This document shows positions 6,666-6,745 of a stretch of 6,745 nt of DNA, one piece after another. This stretch comes from Bacteroidales bacterium. Lineage in GTDB: Bacteria > Bacteroidota > Bacteroidia > Bacteroidales > JAGOPY01. The stretch spans positions 1 to 6,745 of the forward strand of contig DAOWEV010000010.1 in NCBI GenBank assembly GCA_030638325.1. Direction: 5' to 3'. How positions within the stretch are numbered: position 1 is the first letter of the stretch; every line of letters begins with the position of its first letter. Position numbers and translations under genes: made by a program. The notes under the pieces are model-generated. The model searched no databases. It saw only the letters and a list, made by a program, of their open reading frames with translations, and had not been told where the DNA came from.

Positions 6666-6715
6666 TTGTTTATTCGTTTATTCGTTTATTTGTTTATTCG
6701 TTTATTCGTTTATTT
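6666..6715. repeat. Octamer tandem array, right copy of the 46-bp repeat
   Basis: Six complete copies of GTTTATT(C/T) run 6668-6715, with unit endings C, C, T, C, C, T, so it is also two copies of a 24-bp higher-order unit. Looser relatives (GTTTGTTTATTTATTGATT) fill the space to the xdhC start. Bases 6666-6711 are identical to 1113-1158. On the transcribed strand the array lies 19-68 nt upstream of the xdhC ATG, where a promoter or leader would be expected. Confidence 0.93.
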
Positions 6716-6723
6716 CCTAACAA

Positions 6724-6744
6724 CTTCCGTCTTCGGTCTCCCGT
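6724..6744. repeat. Short heptamer repeat at the right edge
   Basis: Three degenerate 7-bp units, CTTCCGT, CTTCGGT and CTCCCGT, run up to one base from the window end and may continue beyond it. The GC-richer composition differs from the heptamers at 1161-1259, so this is a separate repeat family. Confidence 0.55.
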
Positions 6745-6745
6745 C

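Overview
The window looks like a chromosomal segment from a member of the Bacteroidota. This is inferred from the mid-40s GC content (by eye), the near absence of Shine-Dalgarno sequences before the starts, and AT-rich intergenic DNA filled with short degenerate tandem repeats and a CCCGATAGCTATCGGG-type palindrome, which I associate with that phylum. No rRNA, tRNA, CRISPR, transposase or phage gene is visible. The protein-coding content is ordinary metabolism, and I do not see an undescribed system. The unusual material is between the genes.

Layout. Positions 11-1105 (+) encode a complete Old Yellow Enzyme-type alkene reductase. Positions 1106-1270 separate it from a convergent cluster and are almost entirely tandem repeats: an 8-bp array, then a 7-bp array. 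The rest of the window is one minus-strand cluster. In transcription order it holds xdhC (6647-5880), xdhA (5883-4444, overlapping xdhC by 4 nt), a 204-nt repeat-bearing spacer, xdhB (4239-1894) and a yigZ/IMPACT-family gene (1888-1271, 5 nt after xdhB). From 6648 to the right edge lies another 8-bp array and the start of another 7-bp repeat.

How the genes work together. XdhA carries two [2Fe-2S] clusters and FAD. XdhB carries the molybdenum cofactor active site. Together they should form a two-subunit xanthine dehydrogenase of the Rhodobacter capsulatus type, oxidising hypoxanthine and xanthine to urate. XdhC is the chaperone that handles and delivers sulfurated molybdenum cofactor. XdhB keeps the Glu and Arg residues that distinguish xanthine dehydrogenases from aldehyde oxidases. 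YigZ has no established role in this pathway and may simply be co-transcribed.

Main points for a second look: a 46-bp perfect direct repeat, 5,553 bp apart, bracketing the whole xdh-yigZ cluster; heptamer and octamer arrays filling the intergenic DNA; paired palindromes and 14-bp repeats separating xdhA from xdhB; and an apparent relocation of the FMN-phosphate-binding arginine in the alkene reductase.
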